Origin: Hippophae tibetana
Taxonomy: Eukaryota > Streptophyta > Magnoliopsida > Rosales > Elaeagnaceae
Direction: 5' to 3'
Length of the DNA stretch: 64,000 nucleotides
Assembly: GCA_037013495.1 (NCBI GenBank)
Contig: CM072810.1
Coordinates: forward strand, 86,598,449 to 86,662,448
In this document: piece after piece, positions 46,823 through 58,109 of the stretch
Numbering within the stretch: position 1 is the stretch's first letter
How the letters are laid out: every line of letters starts with the position of its first letter
Notes under the pieces: model-generated
Database searches by the model: none
Seen by the model: only the letters and a program-made list of their open reading frames with translations
Told to the model about the DNA's origin: nothing
Translations under genes and position numbers: made by a program

Positions 46823-47900
46823 CTACACATTTACCAATAATAACACATGGTTGCTCATCACTAAGATATACCTTTCCAAGGTTTCTGAGGACATATTTCT
46901 CGAAGAATTATTTCTAGCATGGAATGATGCTCCAGAGTCTAACACCCAAGATTCTTCCTTGCTCTCCAAAGAGCATATCAATGCATCATCTCCTGAGGTG
47001 AAAGTAACATTTTCCTCTGCCTTCACTTGTTTGTCCTTTGGTGCACTCTTGCATTGATTTTTGTAGTGCCTGGTTCTCCCACAATTTCAACAGTCGATAG
47101 TCTTCGAGCTATGAGAATTATTAGGATTCTTGGATTTGGACCTTTTTTCCTTTGATCCACCTCGGTAGTATGTTCTGCCATGTTCATTCCCTCTAGTTGA
47201 ATTTATTCCTCTTTACTATGTATGAAAAACTAAAGAAGTTGACGATTCACCTAACTCTTTATGTTGGATCTCTTCACTCAGAACCATATCATGAACATCG
47301 TCAAATTTCAACTTATTGCTTCCTGACGAGCTACTCACAACTGTGACAGTAGCATTCTAACTTTCTGGTAAAGAAGACAAAAGTATCAATGCTCGTACTT
47401 CTTCATCGAATTCAATTTCCACTTAACTCAACTAGGTTGTGACTGTGTTGAGTTCATTGAGATGTTGAGCTACCGATGCGCCTTTCGTCATCCGCAAATT
47501 GAATAAACGCCTCATCAAGTGCACTTTGTTTAAGGCTAATGGCTTCTCATACATATTGGAGTGAGTTCCCATAAGACCCGTCGTGGTCTTTTCCTTTGCT
47601 ATGTTGAAAGCAACATTATGGGATAACGTCAATCGAATAACTCTGAGGGCTTTTATGTCTAGAAGATTTCAAACTTCTTCCTTCATAGCCTTTTGCTTCT
47701 TTCCTTAGAAAGGTTGATACACATTTCTTTGATACAGATAATCCTCTACCTGCATTTTCCAAAATCCGAAATCTGTGCTATCGAATTTCTCGAGTTTCAT
47801 CTTTCCTTCATCTACGACCATTGCTCTCACTTAAATCTGACTTCCTCCAGATCGTTTCTAACTATTTTTGCAAACCACCGTGTATTATAACACCTCCGTC
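46823..47900 (-). pseudogene. Copia gag and protease region
   Basis: The protease block ESWVLDSGASFHARN lies at about 46950-46900. Upstream on the minus strand are a knuckle-like region near 47060-47100 and gag blocks ALNKVHLMRRLFNLRMTKGA and SVAQHLNELNTV near 47430-47550. Broken. Confidence 0.85.
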
Positions 47901-47996
47901 GACAAACCAATATCGTAGACAAAATTTTACTATTCATGTGAATAGTAACCTTGTAGGAAATTGACAGAAATCACCACCAAAAGTTCTGATACCAAT

Positions 47997-48327
47997 TATT
48001 GGGAAATTACACAAATTCCCAATAAACCAGATCTATGAGAAAGCAAGATAAACAAAATAACACACAAATTTGATAACGGAGTTCATCCAATCTTGCTTAC
48101 ATCTCAGAACCTGTTGCAGATCTTTTTACTGAAAGGAGAGAAATTATACAAGATGTTTATAACACTCACAACCCAATTACCCCTAAGAAAATACTCTTAA
48201 TTTTCACTCACAAAAGGTTTTCTCTTAATTAGAATGAACACGTGCTTGATTAATTCATTACAATTACACATCTATTTATAAGAAAATTCACTCCTTAAAT
48301 TAAAGAGCTTTATAACAATCTTCAATA
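47997..48327 (-). repeat. 5' LTR of the 44.8-48.3 kb copia element (331 bp)
   Basis: Aligns with 44848-45276 (e.g. aacaaaataacacacaaatt). Followed on the plus strand by the gttat target duplication. Confidence 0.85.
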
Positions 48328-48680
48328 GTTATATCATGTTAACATATTAAATAATAATAGCATGATAGACAAGTAAATTGTTTTTTTAATTATATTTAAT
48401 CTCTTTATTAAATAAATTATGCATGTATCTTACTTGTGCTTATTATCTTCTATATTATTTTATCACGACAAATATTGCATATATATATTCAACGGAATAT
48501 GCAAATTAACTTTGATTTTAATATAGCTTTTATGTTTGAATATTAAAAAAAACAAGTGATCCATACTTTCTAAGGAGAACAAAATAGAAATTTTTTTCAT
48601 AACTTATAATTATTTCAAATCATATGGTACACTTTAATTGTTTTTTTATTGTTTCAAGTGGTCCACAATTATTTTAAGTG
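48328..48680 (+). repeat. Dispersed repeat, copy 2, right part
   Basis: Continues copy 2 after the copia element: gttat, then atattaaataataatagc and gacaagtaaattg, matching 43620-43965. Confidence 0.7.
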
Positions 48681-50033
48681 AAAATATGAAATAGGCTTAT
48701 AAGGAAGTGAATAATAAAAAAGGTTGAGAAGAGAACTAAAAAATCAAATAAATATATTTTAATTTACATTCTTTATAATACTAAAAAATTATATATGTAT
48801 TTATAGAAATAAGATACTAATACCATAATGTTAATAAGAAAACATAATAATAATTATTTAATATCTAACTTTAATATTTTCTAATACTAATAAAGAAAAT
48901 TGATATTGATATATAATATTTCAATTATTTCCTTTAAACTGAACATAGATAAGTCTAACTTGAATTGTTATAAAGAAATATAAAATAGAAATAAACAAAA
49001 AGCATAATAGATACACCTAATTGAATCTCAACACTGTTTATACAAGTCTTGTCAAAAAAACATAAAGTAATCATTGATTTTATCAAAAATAATTGATAAT
49101 AATGAGATACATCATTTTGTTAATAACATTAATCTCAATTAAAATTGTAGATCACAAGTCTTTAAGAGTATAATAAAATAGAAAAATCCCTTACATAAAG
49201 AAAGCAACAAAGGATGTGATCCATAAGCTAAATAACAACAAAACCACACAAAACATGCAAGTGGTGGAGTATTACTAATAAAACTATGTAAAACCATACC
49301 AAAAAGAGCTTTTTGAAACTTGGGATAGTCAATGGTGTAAGCGACTGAGAGATAGCGATGCAGATAATAATGACTCCAAACAAACCAAAATTTGCATAAG
49401 TTGCTATAATAACATGTAAAAAGAAGACGTACTTTAACTCTTCTTCTCAAGTTGGAGCATAAATATTAAACACACATAACATGAATGATAAGACATACAT
49501 AAAACGTATAACCAAACGATCTTCAATCAATGAAATAGTAACCTTAATTAGTGCTTATAACCAACATAATAGCAACAACATAGAAGCACTCAAATATATT
49601 AGATCTCATAGCAGTAAAATAGATAAACTAAACCATAGAAGAACCAACACCACTACCATAGAATAAGCCAAAGGTCAAATGATCAATAGAAGATGGTAAC
49701 ACGAAAACTCCCATTGTTGTCTAGAATTAATGCTAGTAAAAAAAGATAACCAACATAATTCAACGTTGTATATTCAAAGTAAATTTTGTGCTTACAATTT
49801 ACGCCTCTTTATTGACACACTAGTGAATCCACAAAACCTCTATAAAGAAAAGCCTTAGTAAAAATCCAAATTGTAAGGTTTATAAGTATTGGCGATATTA
49901 ATGAACAAAAAAGTTTAAATATAATTTAATTTCTAGGTGTACTTTTCAAGATCATTATAAAGTCAAAGAAATTACCGAGCTTCAAATAGATATATTTCAG
50001 GTATACTTCTATTCTTATGCACATTACATTTTA
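48681..50033. other. AT-rich spacer, no gene recognised
   Basis: A 103-codon minus-strand frame (49450-49139) is rich in Phe, Leu and Cys and matches nothing I know. No repeats of note. Confidence 0.5.
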
Positions 50034-50340
50034 TGTTAGATACATAGGAATATTTAGTATATAGGTTACTTGATCGATCGAGTACTATCTAGATCAATTG
50101 AGGAGGTAGATCGATCAAGAATCAATCACATTCAATCTACTTGATCTTAATCCTTGGCTATATCGATCAAAACCCTTTTCAATCGATCAAGCTCGGTATA
50201 GATTAATAGAGTGACGATGGCTTCAACTTTAACCTAATTGTTTACTCGAGGCAAACCTTTTAATTATCATATTATCCCTATTATTTACAACTCTTTCAAT
50301 TGTTTAATGGACATAATTGTAATTGGACTTTAACCTAACA
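50034..50340 (+). repeat. Possible LTR (307 bp)
   Basis: Starts TGTTAG and ends CTAACA, a perfect 6-bp inverted end pair of LTR type. The following ttagagcttc could be the tail of a copia primer site. TCGATC-like motifs recur about five times inside. No partner LTR and no target duplication were found, so this is tentative. Confidence 0.35.
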
Positions 50341-51580
50341 TTAGAGCTTCAATATTTTTTTGTATAAAGAACCTAATACTTCATATCTCAATCAACCACA
50401 ATTGCTTTAATCTTTTGATTATAAGCTTTCTTTCAGTCTATTTTGTAAAATCATATTATATTAGGCTTTTTTCTTTGATTAATCTATCAAACATTTTGTT
50501 GTTATGTTTGATTGATTGACAAGCCTATTTTGTTTATAATCATATTCTTAATCATCTGTTCTAGGGTTTGCTAGTAATTTTGGTTTTATTTGTTATTTCA
50601 TTAAGTCATCTAGCTAGGATTTTTCATTATTTAATTTTCTCTATGACACATCTTATACTTATTTTATTGTGCTAAATTTTCAAGTACTAGCTGAATGAGT
50701 TCGATAACTCATGAGACTTGAGTTTATTGAAACGTTGGTCTAGATTTATACACCTTGCTTGTGAAAATATATGAAAGAAAATGGAGACTTGTAAGTAGGT
50801 CACTTGGGAACATTATTTGTGATTGGTATTATGAGTCCTATTCTTGTAATTAAACATATTTTCATAGCATATAGTTAGGTAGCCTGATGAACTGGCGGTT
50901 TTCCTCTTAGGTCACTATTATAGCATAGGTTGTTTCAATCTAAAAATATCGTATGTCAATCTTATTTATTTTTCTTTATTTTATTTACACATAATTGTAT
51001 ATCTAATCATTTGTCAAGTTTTAATTTGATATAATTTAATTGATTATTTATTCCCCCTAACTAAAAACTTTCACAAATAACAAATTAAGATTTTTAATAA
51101 ACCCAAAATAATTCCACCAACCCAAAGTAACCAAACTACCAAATCTGAGTACACCAAAATGATTATTCTATAAGACACTCATTATGTTATTAGCCTCAAT
51201 ATACTACATAATCAACCAAATAAGCTTGAAAACTTGGAAAATACACAAATTTGTAGCCCAAAAATATCCATCAATTGAAATATCCAATCAATCTAGATAA
51301 CCAACCAGCCCAAATAAAAATAAATTAACCCAAGTACCAAATTGCTTATAAACCCACTAACCCATATTAACCAAACCAACCAAATACAAAATACCTAATC
51401 AAATCACATGCCAAATTAGTCCAAAGAGAGAAAAAGAAATATCTAAAAGTAGCAACCCAATAAATCTACAACACCAATAAGCAAGAAAGCACTAATAATC
51501 CTATATACCCAATTAGCCTACAAATCCTTCAACAGGTAAAAAAAAAATGGAAAACATGGTCAAGAGATCGATCCAACAAA
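50341..51580. other. Spacer, no gene recognised
   Basis: 50341-51060 could be leader sequence of an element starting with the possible LTR. 51060-51540 is A/C-rich with recurrent accaa/cccaa words. No domain is seen on either strand. Confidence 0.4.
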
Positions 51581-51581
51581 T

Positions 51582-51881
51582 GTGGCCATTATACCTTACG
51601 AATGTGGGCAGAGAAGAGGAAAGGATGACCTTAAAGTGATTGGGGAAGCAAATGGTGCAACCAAAAGACTAGTGGTGGCACAAGCCAATCGGTGGCATAA
51701 AGACCACGTAGATCTAGGAGCCTTGATTATGGTATTAGGTCATAGAAAAATGGTTGTAGGTTTGGTTATACCAGTGGTGATGACGAGTGGTAAACAAAGT
51801 AGTGACGAAGATTGGATTCCTCAAAAGCAGTGGTGCGTAAATGAAGTAGAAAAGAAGCTATTTGGAATAAAAGGGTGTTAA
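51582..51881 (+). CDS. Unidentified small ORF, 99 codons
   Basis: Reads from MAIIPYECGQRRGKDDLKVI to KKLFGIKGC and stops six bases inside the adjacent LTR. The stretch is GC-richer than its surroundings, with a moderately hydrophobic middle (GALIMVLGHRKMVVGLVIPV). I recognise no family. It could be a remnant of a host or element ORF cut by the Tat insertion, or chance. Confidence 0.2.
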   Translation: MAIIPYECGQRRGKDDLKVIGEANGATKRLVVAQANRWHKDHVDLGALIMVLGHRKMVVGLVIPVVMTSGKQSSDEDWIPQKQWCVNEVEKKLFGIKGC

Positions 51882-52088
51882 GAATCAACTTGATTTTAGT
51901 AGATAACTTAGAGAGAAGTTAAGACAATTGGATGAATATGTGGATCTCATAAGAAGCCTAAATATTTATAGAATATTACATACACAAGTGTCAATCACAT
52001 AATGAGTACATATATTTACATGTCAAAAAGGTATAATTGGTATAAAGTATAACATATCATGGGTTAAGGTCGACCATGGCTTATGCCA

Positions 52089-52295
52089 ATCACTGAGCTC
52101 GGGCTGATCATTGAGCTCATACTGATCATTAAGCTCAAGTTGAGATGATCACTAAGCTCAGGCTGATCATTGAGCTCAGATTGATCATTGAGCTCGAATT
52201 GATCACTATGCTCGGACTGATCATTGATCTAGGGATGATCACTGAGCTTGGGTTGATCATTGAGCTCGAGCTAGTTACTAGGTTTGGGATGATCT
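52089..52295. repeat. 18-nt minisatellite in the 3' LTR, about 11 units
   Basis: The consensus unit is atcaytgagctcgggctg, with variants; most units keep a gagctc core. One unit has a 5-base extension. The partner array is at 63220-63340. Confidence 0.9.
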
Positions 52296-52343
52296 ACAGG
52301 TAGGACATCTAGGATGCTTCACCTTCCATCTCAGGTTGGTGAC

Positions 52344-54378
52344 TGTTGTGTGTTTTACAACACACAAAAAAAACGTGCAAGTATACACGATCTCAAGTAA
52401 TAATATGATAAATAAATTATCGTTCCCACAGAGAAATGTTACCAACTCTTGTTAATTACTAAAATTATTTAAACCTGATTTTATTCAAACAATCAATAAT
52501 TTTATGCAGTTTGACTTAATCAATATTTTTGTTTCTTTTTAACAATTTTTATGAAAATTCTAGGATTGCAGTTTACCTAAATTAATTCACTTGAATATTT
52601 TATTCTCTCTTGATTTATGCTCTTATGTTTTAAGTTATTAACCAAGAACTCCTAATTTATCCATATATCTCTTTCAAGCTCCATACAGACACATCTAGTT
52701 AAAATGATTCACTATATTCCTATGAGAATTAATTTCAACCAGATTTATTAAATTCTGAGTTCTCAAAAAGTTACACATACAATAAAAGTATATTTCTATC
52801 CCTTATGTATATACGTTATTTTATCCCGAGCAACCCACAAAAATTCTTTTTTCAAGTTTATTTAAGTGCCACATATCAGTTAATTAATCTTCCGATAATT
52901 AAAAGCATTTAAAGCAGGTAAAATAAACAACTTAAAATAGTTCCACAAATCATTCAAAAATAATTACTTCAAGTTTCATAATTTACATAACACTGCAATC
53001 CTAGAACAAATAGATTAGTTCATAGCAGAAATTAAAATTACAACACCACAAAAATAAAACATAGCAGAGAAACAAAAATTAAAAGAAAATGAGTTAGGAG
53101 AAACTCTTTCACGATTCCTCAATGAAAAATAATTTCTTCCATTTCCTTCTTCTTCATCAACCTATTTCTCTGTAATTTCCCTAAGATAATACACAACAAA
53201 AATGTCAAAATAAAATTTTCTGCGTGTAAAAGAGACACGTAGAGAGGAAAAATGAAAACTTCTTAAGAGGAAATAATTAAAGCAAATCAGAGAACTCGAA
53301 AAACCCTTGAAAAATTTGAGAGAGAACTCTCTCCTCAAAATAAAATGAAAAACGAAGAAGAATAGAATTCTACAAAAAAAACTAAAAACAAAACCAAAAA
53401 CAAAATGCGTAAAATGACAATTTTCGTAACATATATCCCCCACTTTTCAATTATTCCTTTTTTATTATTATTATTTTTTTAATATTAGTGGGGGACACAA
53501 ATAAATGGGGGGAATAAAAAACCATCACGCGTGAAAACAATTCTGCGTGTTTCTAATTTTTTTTCTTCTACGCATGCCACGTGTCGCCATGTGATTGGCT
53601 GTGAGCAATTCAGAGACATGTGGCGGCGTTTCATTGGACGGGTAGGTCGGGATCATGGAGAAACGATGGAGCGCAACACACGCGATTTTGTCGGGTAACG
53701 GCTCGGTGCGCAACAGCTGGATCCATGTGCTTCAATCTGGACCGTTCAGCTGATCCAACGGTGAGCGATGCGCCTCGGGGAAATTTTGCGCAACTGACAT
53801 GTGGGTCCCACCCTACACGCCAGTCTGCGCGGCCAGTGGGCCCCACTTGGGTACCGAGCCGCGTGAAACAGAATCTACGCCCACGCGATTCTGTCGGGTG
53901 TGATCTAGACGCGCGAATCTCAGCCGTTTCTTCTTTGATCGGACGGTCCACATTTCGCACATAGTGTATGGCGCGTGGTTCTTCTCACCTGCGTAGAAAA
54001 ATATACTTTCTTAATTGCATTTTGACCCACAAATTTATTTCAAATTATATTTTCAACTTTCTTTAATTACAGTTTAGCCCTTTTCTAATTTAAATTAAAA
54101 TTTTAAACTTTTAATAATTAAAATTAAGCCCGATTTAAATTTAAATTATATTTTCGACTTTTATAAATTGCAATTAAACACTCTTTTATTTGAAATTATA
54201 TTTTTGGACACAAATTTGCAATTAAGTACGTTTTCGATACAAATTATTTAATTTATTAAAAATTATAAAAAAACAGTAAATACTAATTTATTCATCGAAA
54301 ATTAACTAAAATCATTAAGAACATAGCAATTATAATTAATTAAATAGGTGAAAATAACTATATAAAATACAGTTATCA
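52344..54378 (-). mobile_element. Solo LTR (2035 bp), Ty3/gypsy-like, nested
   Basis: Flanked by identical gtgac (52339-52343 and 54379-54383). On the minus strand it starts TGATAACTGTATTT and ends ACACACAACA. The end region (on the plus strand acgtgcaagtatacacg and atcgttcccacaga) resembles the terminal block of Athila/Tat LTRs. No internal region is present, as expected after LTR-LTR recombination. It must be younger than the Tat element it sits in. It has an AT-rich rest and a GC-rich centre. Confidence 0.85.
53570..53990 (-). promoter_or_regulatory. GC- and CpG-rich U3 part of the solo LTR with G-box
   Basis: gccacgtgtc at 53576-53585 reads GACACGTGGC on the minus strand, a perfect G-box/ABRE-type site, next to a CCAAT (attgg at 53594-53598). 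Two related blocks, ctggaccgttcagctgatcc (53737 region) and gatcggacggtccacat (53938 region), are in opposite orientation. Both strands are open here for over 100 codons, which I read as a by-product of GC content. Confidence 0.5.
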
Positions 54379-54438
54379 GTGACTTTATTTAAGCAATTTG
54401 CATGGGTCGGGCACTAGATTGATCTAGATATCCAAATG

Positions 54439-54884
54439 TCCAGTCCCTTTACTCTTTCAACTCGAGCTCTGGTTTGAAGTGGAAGAGTAATTACCAGGTA
54501 TAAAATATGAATTGTTCAACTCCTCTAATAAATGTGTATCAATTGATTGGATAGAGAAACCAAGTGCCTCTATATAAATGGATGCTTGGGCTAGGGCTTA
54601 TCATCATTACCTACACAATTGAGAAAGAGTGAAGAAAAGTGCTACATTGCATCACCTCGAGTTTGTAAATGGTTTTCAATTTGGTGGTAAGAATTTAGCT
54701 CGGACTATAGTTTTGTCTATTCGAGTTTTTAGAGTTTAAGCGTTAAAAACCTAATGATTTTCTACTTTCTTTTTAGGTCGGTTGTTAGAGGATTATTTTC
54801 TTTTATTTTCAAACTCGATCCTAAGTAATCTCTTTTTGTTGTACATTACCTATCGGTTTTTTATGTTTTATAGCTTTTTACATA
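54439..54884 (+). promoter_or_regulatory. Putative antisense promoter and leader for the Tat antisense ORFs
   Basis: A clean TATA box tatataaa at 54571-54578 (in gcctctatataaatggatgc) lies about 310 bases before the first antisense ATG at 54885. ttgattgg stands 25 bases upstream. On the minus strand the same stretch ends with the purine-rich aaagggactgga next to the 3' LTR, the likely polypurine tract of the element. Confidence 0.5.
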
Positions 54885-57870
54885 ATGCACAAAGAAGAGA
54901 CCTCAGCCTCTAGCTCGGGCTCTTGGGAGAGCCCCCAATATTCTAGTGCTAGTGGTAACTCGGGGTCTTCTAGCTCGAGCTCTTCTAGTGAGGCAATTCG
55001 ATCTATACCTCACCCTTCTACCTCTTCCCCTCATCCTCAGACTATTCCTATTGTTAGATTGAGCTTTCCCCATACTCAAATCTCAGTAGTTAGGAAATGG
55101 AGGAAGAAAATGAGGAATATAGGATCTAGAGAACCAATAGATCATACCAGGGGTTGGTTGAATGTGTCTAAGACTTATGGGTTGGTCTCCTAGGATGAAG
55201 AAAGACTAAGAAAAACCTATAACATCCCTTCCTTGTTTTAGATAATGATTCTTCCAGGGGAAGCATGTGATAATGTTCAACCTACATTCGGTTAGACTAT
55301 CTTTCATGGAAAGGCCATATGGTTGGGGTTAAGGTTCCCCTATACCATCTCATTAAGAGGTTCTTGGTTAGGACGCATCTCACGCTAGGGAAATTGATGC
55401 CTAATGGGTGGAGATATCTATTCTACCTAAAGTTGATCTGTCAAGAGCTTTGGGGGGAATTAGAGATGGACGAGTTTAACGAGGCTTATGTCCAGAAGTA
55501 GAACCCCATGGATCAGAGAAGGGTATATAAGTCAGTAAAGTAGGATCGGGGGATGAACGTGTCACTTCATGAGAATGAGAAAAAATGGAAATAATACTTT
55601 TTTTATGTTTCAGGTCGATCAGAGTCTCCTACCAATGACACAAGATTTATAAGGAGAATCTATAATGAAACTAAGGTCATGATAAGGAATATGGATTCCT
55701 TAATCATGATCTTGAGCCTTGATATGAAGCAAAGGTTGGTTGATATCCAAAACTATCTTTCTGAAAAGACTAACAGAGGAACTTATTGACCACCCTATGC
55801 TTTATCGCATGTGAGTTGATGAGGCATGGTATGGTAGAGCCTCCCCTTAGGATCAACCATAAACCTTGAGCTCCTCTTAAACCCTAGGCTCCTCCTAATC
55901 ATAGAACTCTTCCTACAGACTTTGAGGGCTAGTTTGAGGTGGTGGTCGATGATCGTGAACTAGTCTTATGAATTTCCTTCCTCCCTTTTTTTGTTGAACA
56001 TAACATGATTAACGTGACATCATATCGCTCTTATTTTGTAGATCCCATGGATTTTACTACTGCCCAACTCTTCACCCGTATGAAGAGTATGGTTGCACCT
56101 TCAGAGGTGAGCTCTCCAAAAGGTACACCCTTCGCTCCTAGGGGTTCTTCTATAGGAAAGAAGAGGGGAAAATCCTCTCATGAAGGTCACCTTTCTTTGC
56201 TAAAGAAGAAGAAAAAGGTGGTGGTCGACGAGCTTACCTTCAATCCCGAGCCTCTGAATGTTTTCCCACCCTTATCATCCTTACAAGAGCAACACGTGAC
56301 TCTAACTCCTTTCTTAGGTTCTAAAGAATCTATTTATCCTTTAAGGGATTCGAGGAAAAGAAAGGCCATCCTTAATGACCTCTCTACTAATACAGATGAA
56401 ATAGTCTTAAATCAAGGCTTGGTCCTAGATCACCTCGATCATTGTATGAGCCATCTCTCTGCTAAATCATATAAGAAGTAACTTGAGGTTATTTGCGAGT
56501 TTGTGGACTCTAGCGAGGTCATCTGTCGCCAGATGTGTCAGGTGGGCTATCTTGCATTTTATTTTTATTTCATAATTAGCACATATAAAGTGTGAGCTCG
56601 AGACTTATTTTTTAACCTTTGTTTTGTTTTGGTTGATGCTACTTTGGACTTTGAAAAAGGCTCATATCGTGGGTTTTTTGAAAGCTGAGCTAATGTAGGA
56701 GAAGTAGATTTATACGTCTAGGCATTCAAAATATACCACATTATTGGCTAGAGTAGCTAAGTGGGAAGGTTAGGCAATTAATAAGGAGGAAAAGCTAAAA
56801 AGGGTTATCACTGAGCCAAATGAGTATGCCCAATGCATTACTCAGCTCAAAGAGGCTCAAAGGCAAGTTGGAGAGGTTCGTTGTAAGGTAAAGGCCGATG
56901 TGGATTCCATGGCTCAGAAGCTTGAGTCAAGTGTAGATATGGCATACAAGCTGGCCATGGAAACATTTAAGATGAAGGGCAAGCAGAAGGATCTGGGTGA
57001 GTATTATTATCGCATTCTGGATATTTCGATCACTCTGCCATGTATACAAGTTCCTTCTATGGAGGAGGAAAATAGAGAAGGCTTGGACTCTTATAATGGT
57101 AAGGATGGCCCTGAGGTCACGAGGGTAGGGGCAAAGAATCATTGAATTTTGATGGCTCAATCCAATTTTGCTTTCCTGAGCTCGATGCCATTCCCTTTTA
57201 TGAGGTCGTGAGCTCATACTTGTAAGAATGTGAAGTGAAAAAATAAAATGAAAAAAATAAACTTTAGTTTTTAATGGAAAATTAGTTTTCCTCTTTTATT
57301 GTGTTTTTATGATGTTGACCTACCTACTTGTTTTTTTGGAAACTTAGGTCATTGATTGATTTTTCCTTTTTTTGTTGTTTTTTTATAAACCTTCCTTTCC
57401 TATAAAAAAAAAGGGTTGAGAACACTTGTTTAATCCATCCATTTAAGGATTTCTATCAATTCCTCCAACTTTTTTGGTTGTATTTTATGGATTCTGATTA
57501 AATCAGTAGATGTTTAGTTTAAGCTTTATGTGTTGAAAATGATAGGCTTAAGGATGAGATTAGGGTGCTCAAAGCCAAGGTGTTTAAACTTGAGTGTAAT
57601 GTAAAAGAGACCAAGTGTGAGCTCACTTCTTGTAAGGTGCAGTTAATCTAAACTCAATCTCGAGAGAGGATGGCCTTAACTAGTATGGCCACGCTTGTAG
57701 ATAAGGAATCATTTTGGGCATGCTTCTATATTAATCGATCTGAAAGAGTCTTCCTTAAGATGATGAAGGTTATTGAAGAATTGGAACAAGGGTTACTCGT
57801 GTTGATGACAGATCAACCTAAGCTCGTGACCTATATACAAAAGAAAATTATTGAGATTTAGGTCGAGTTA
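54885..57870 (+). pseudogene. Antisense ORF block of the Tat/Retand element
   Basis: Plus-strand frames opposite to gag-pol: a Ser-rich start (54885-55193, SSGSWESPQYSSASGNSGSS), a block GWRYLFYLKLICQELWGE at about 55410-55460, a Lys/Ser-rich part (56005-56481) and a helical, coiled-coil-like tail (about 56820-57861). The middle block resembles plant ORFs annotated as putative gypsy-type transposon proteins (Transposase_28-like). Antisense extra ORFs between integrase and the 3' LTR are known in Tat/Retand elements; their role is unknown. The fossil is broken in several places. Confidence 0.6.
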
Positions 57871-58109
57871 TTGTCCTTAGTAGAAGAAACTGACGATCCA
57901 GACATTAGTCATGCGTCCAAGTGTTTAAAGAGCTTTTAAACTTCTAAGAAGGTAGAGCTTTGTATTAATAATTATCAAAGATTTTTAATTTTTAAATAAT
58001 GAAAACATTCTGGATGGCATGTACTTATGATGCTCTGACATTAGTTGCGTACTTGTATTAATAAATATTCAAATATTTTTTCTTTTTTTTAATACATGGC
58101 ATGACTTGG

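Larger units (their letters stand above)
44848..48327 (-). mobile_element. Ty1/copia fossil, minus strand, with 5-bp target duplication
   Basis: The LTRs are 44848-45276 and 47997-48327. The minus-strand primer site tggtatcagaac (47982-47993 region) abuts the right LTR and the purine tract aagtgagagat the left LTR. Flanks gttat (44843-44847) and gttat (48328-48332) are identical. Inside are gag, protease and integrase. RT and RNase H are not recognised, so the element looks like a short, incomplete copy. LTRs differ at roughly one base in seven by eye and in length by about 100 bases, so it is old. It interrupts a dispersed repeat. Confidence 0.92.
51876..54438 (-). repeat. 3' LTR of the Tat/Retand element, split by a solo LTR
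   Basis: 51876-52343 and 54379-54438 together align with 63006-63434: shared tgttaagattcaac-like end, tatttatagaatattacaya, ggtcgacc/gatcgacc and tatccaaa. About 523 bp without the insertion, longer than its partner by about five 18-nt units. Confidence 0.85.

Noticed and set aside
49139-49450. 103-codon minus-strand ORF as a membrane protein gene
   Set aside because: Phe/Leu/Cys-rich composition follows from T-rich DNA; no recognisable family, no splice or promoter context.
52089-52295. Regularly spaced repeats that could suggest a CRISPR array
   Set aside because: Units are directly adjacent with no unique spacers, in a plant LTR; this is a minisatellite.
53620-53964. Overlapping plus- and minus-strand ORFs of over 100 codons in the solo LTR
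   Set aside because: Both are explained by the GC-rich island with few stop codons; low-complexity Arg/Ser/Thr content and no motif.
54885-57861. A host gene on the plus strand, with Ser-rich and Lys-rich parts
   Set aside because: It lies wholly between the integrase and 3' LTR of a minus-strand Tat element, where antisense ORFs are a known feature, and it is broken.
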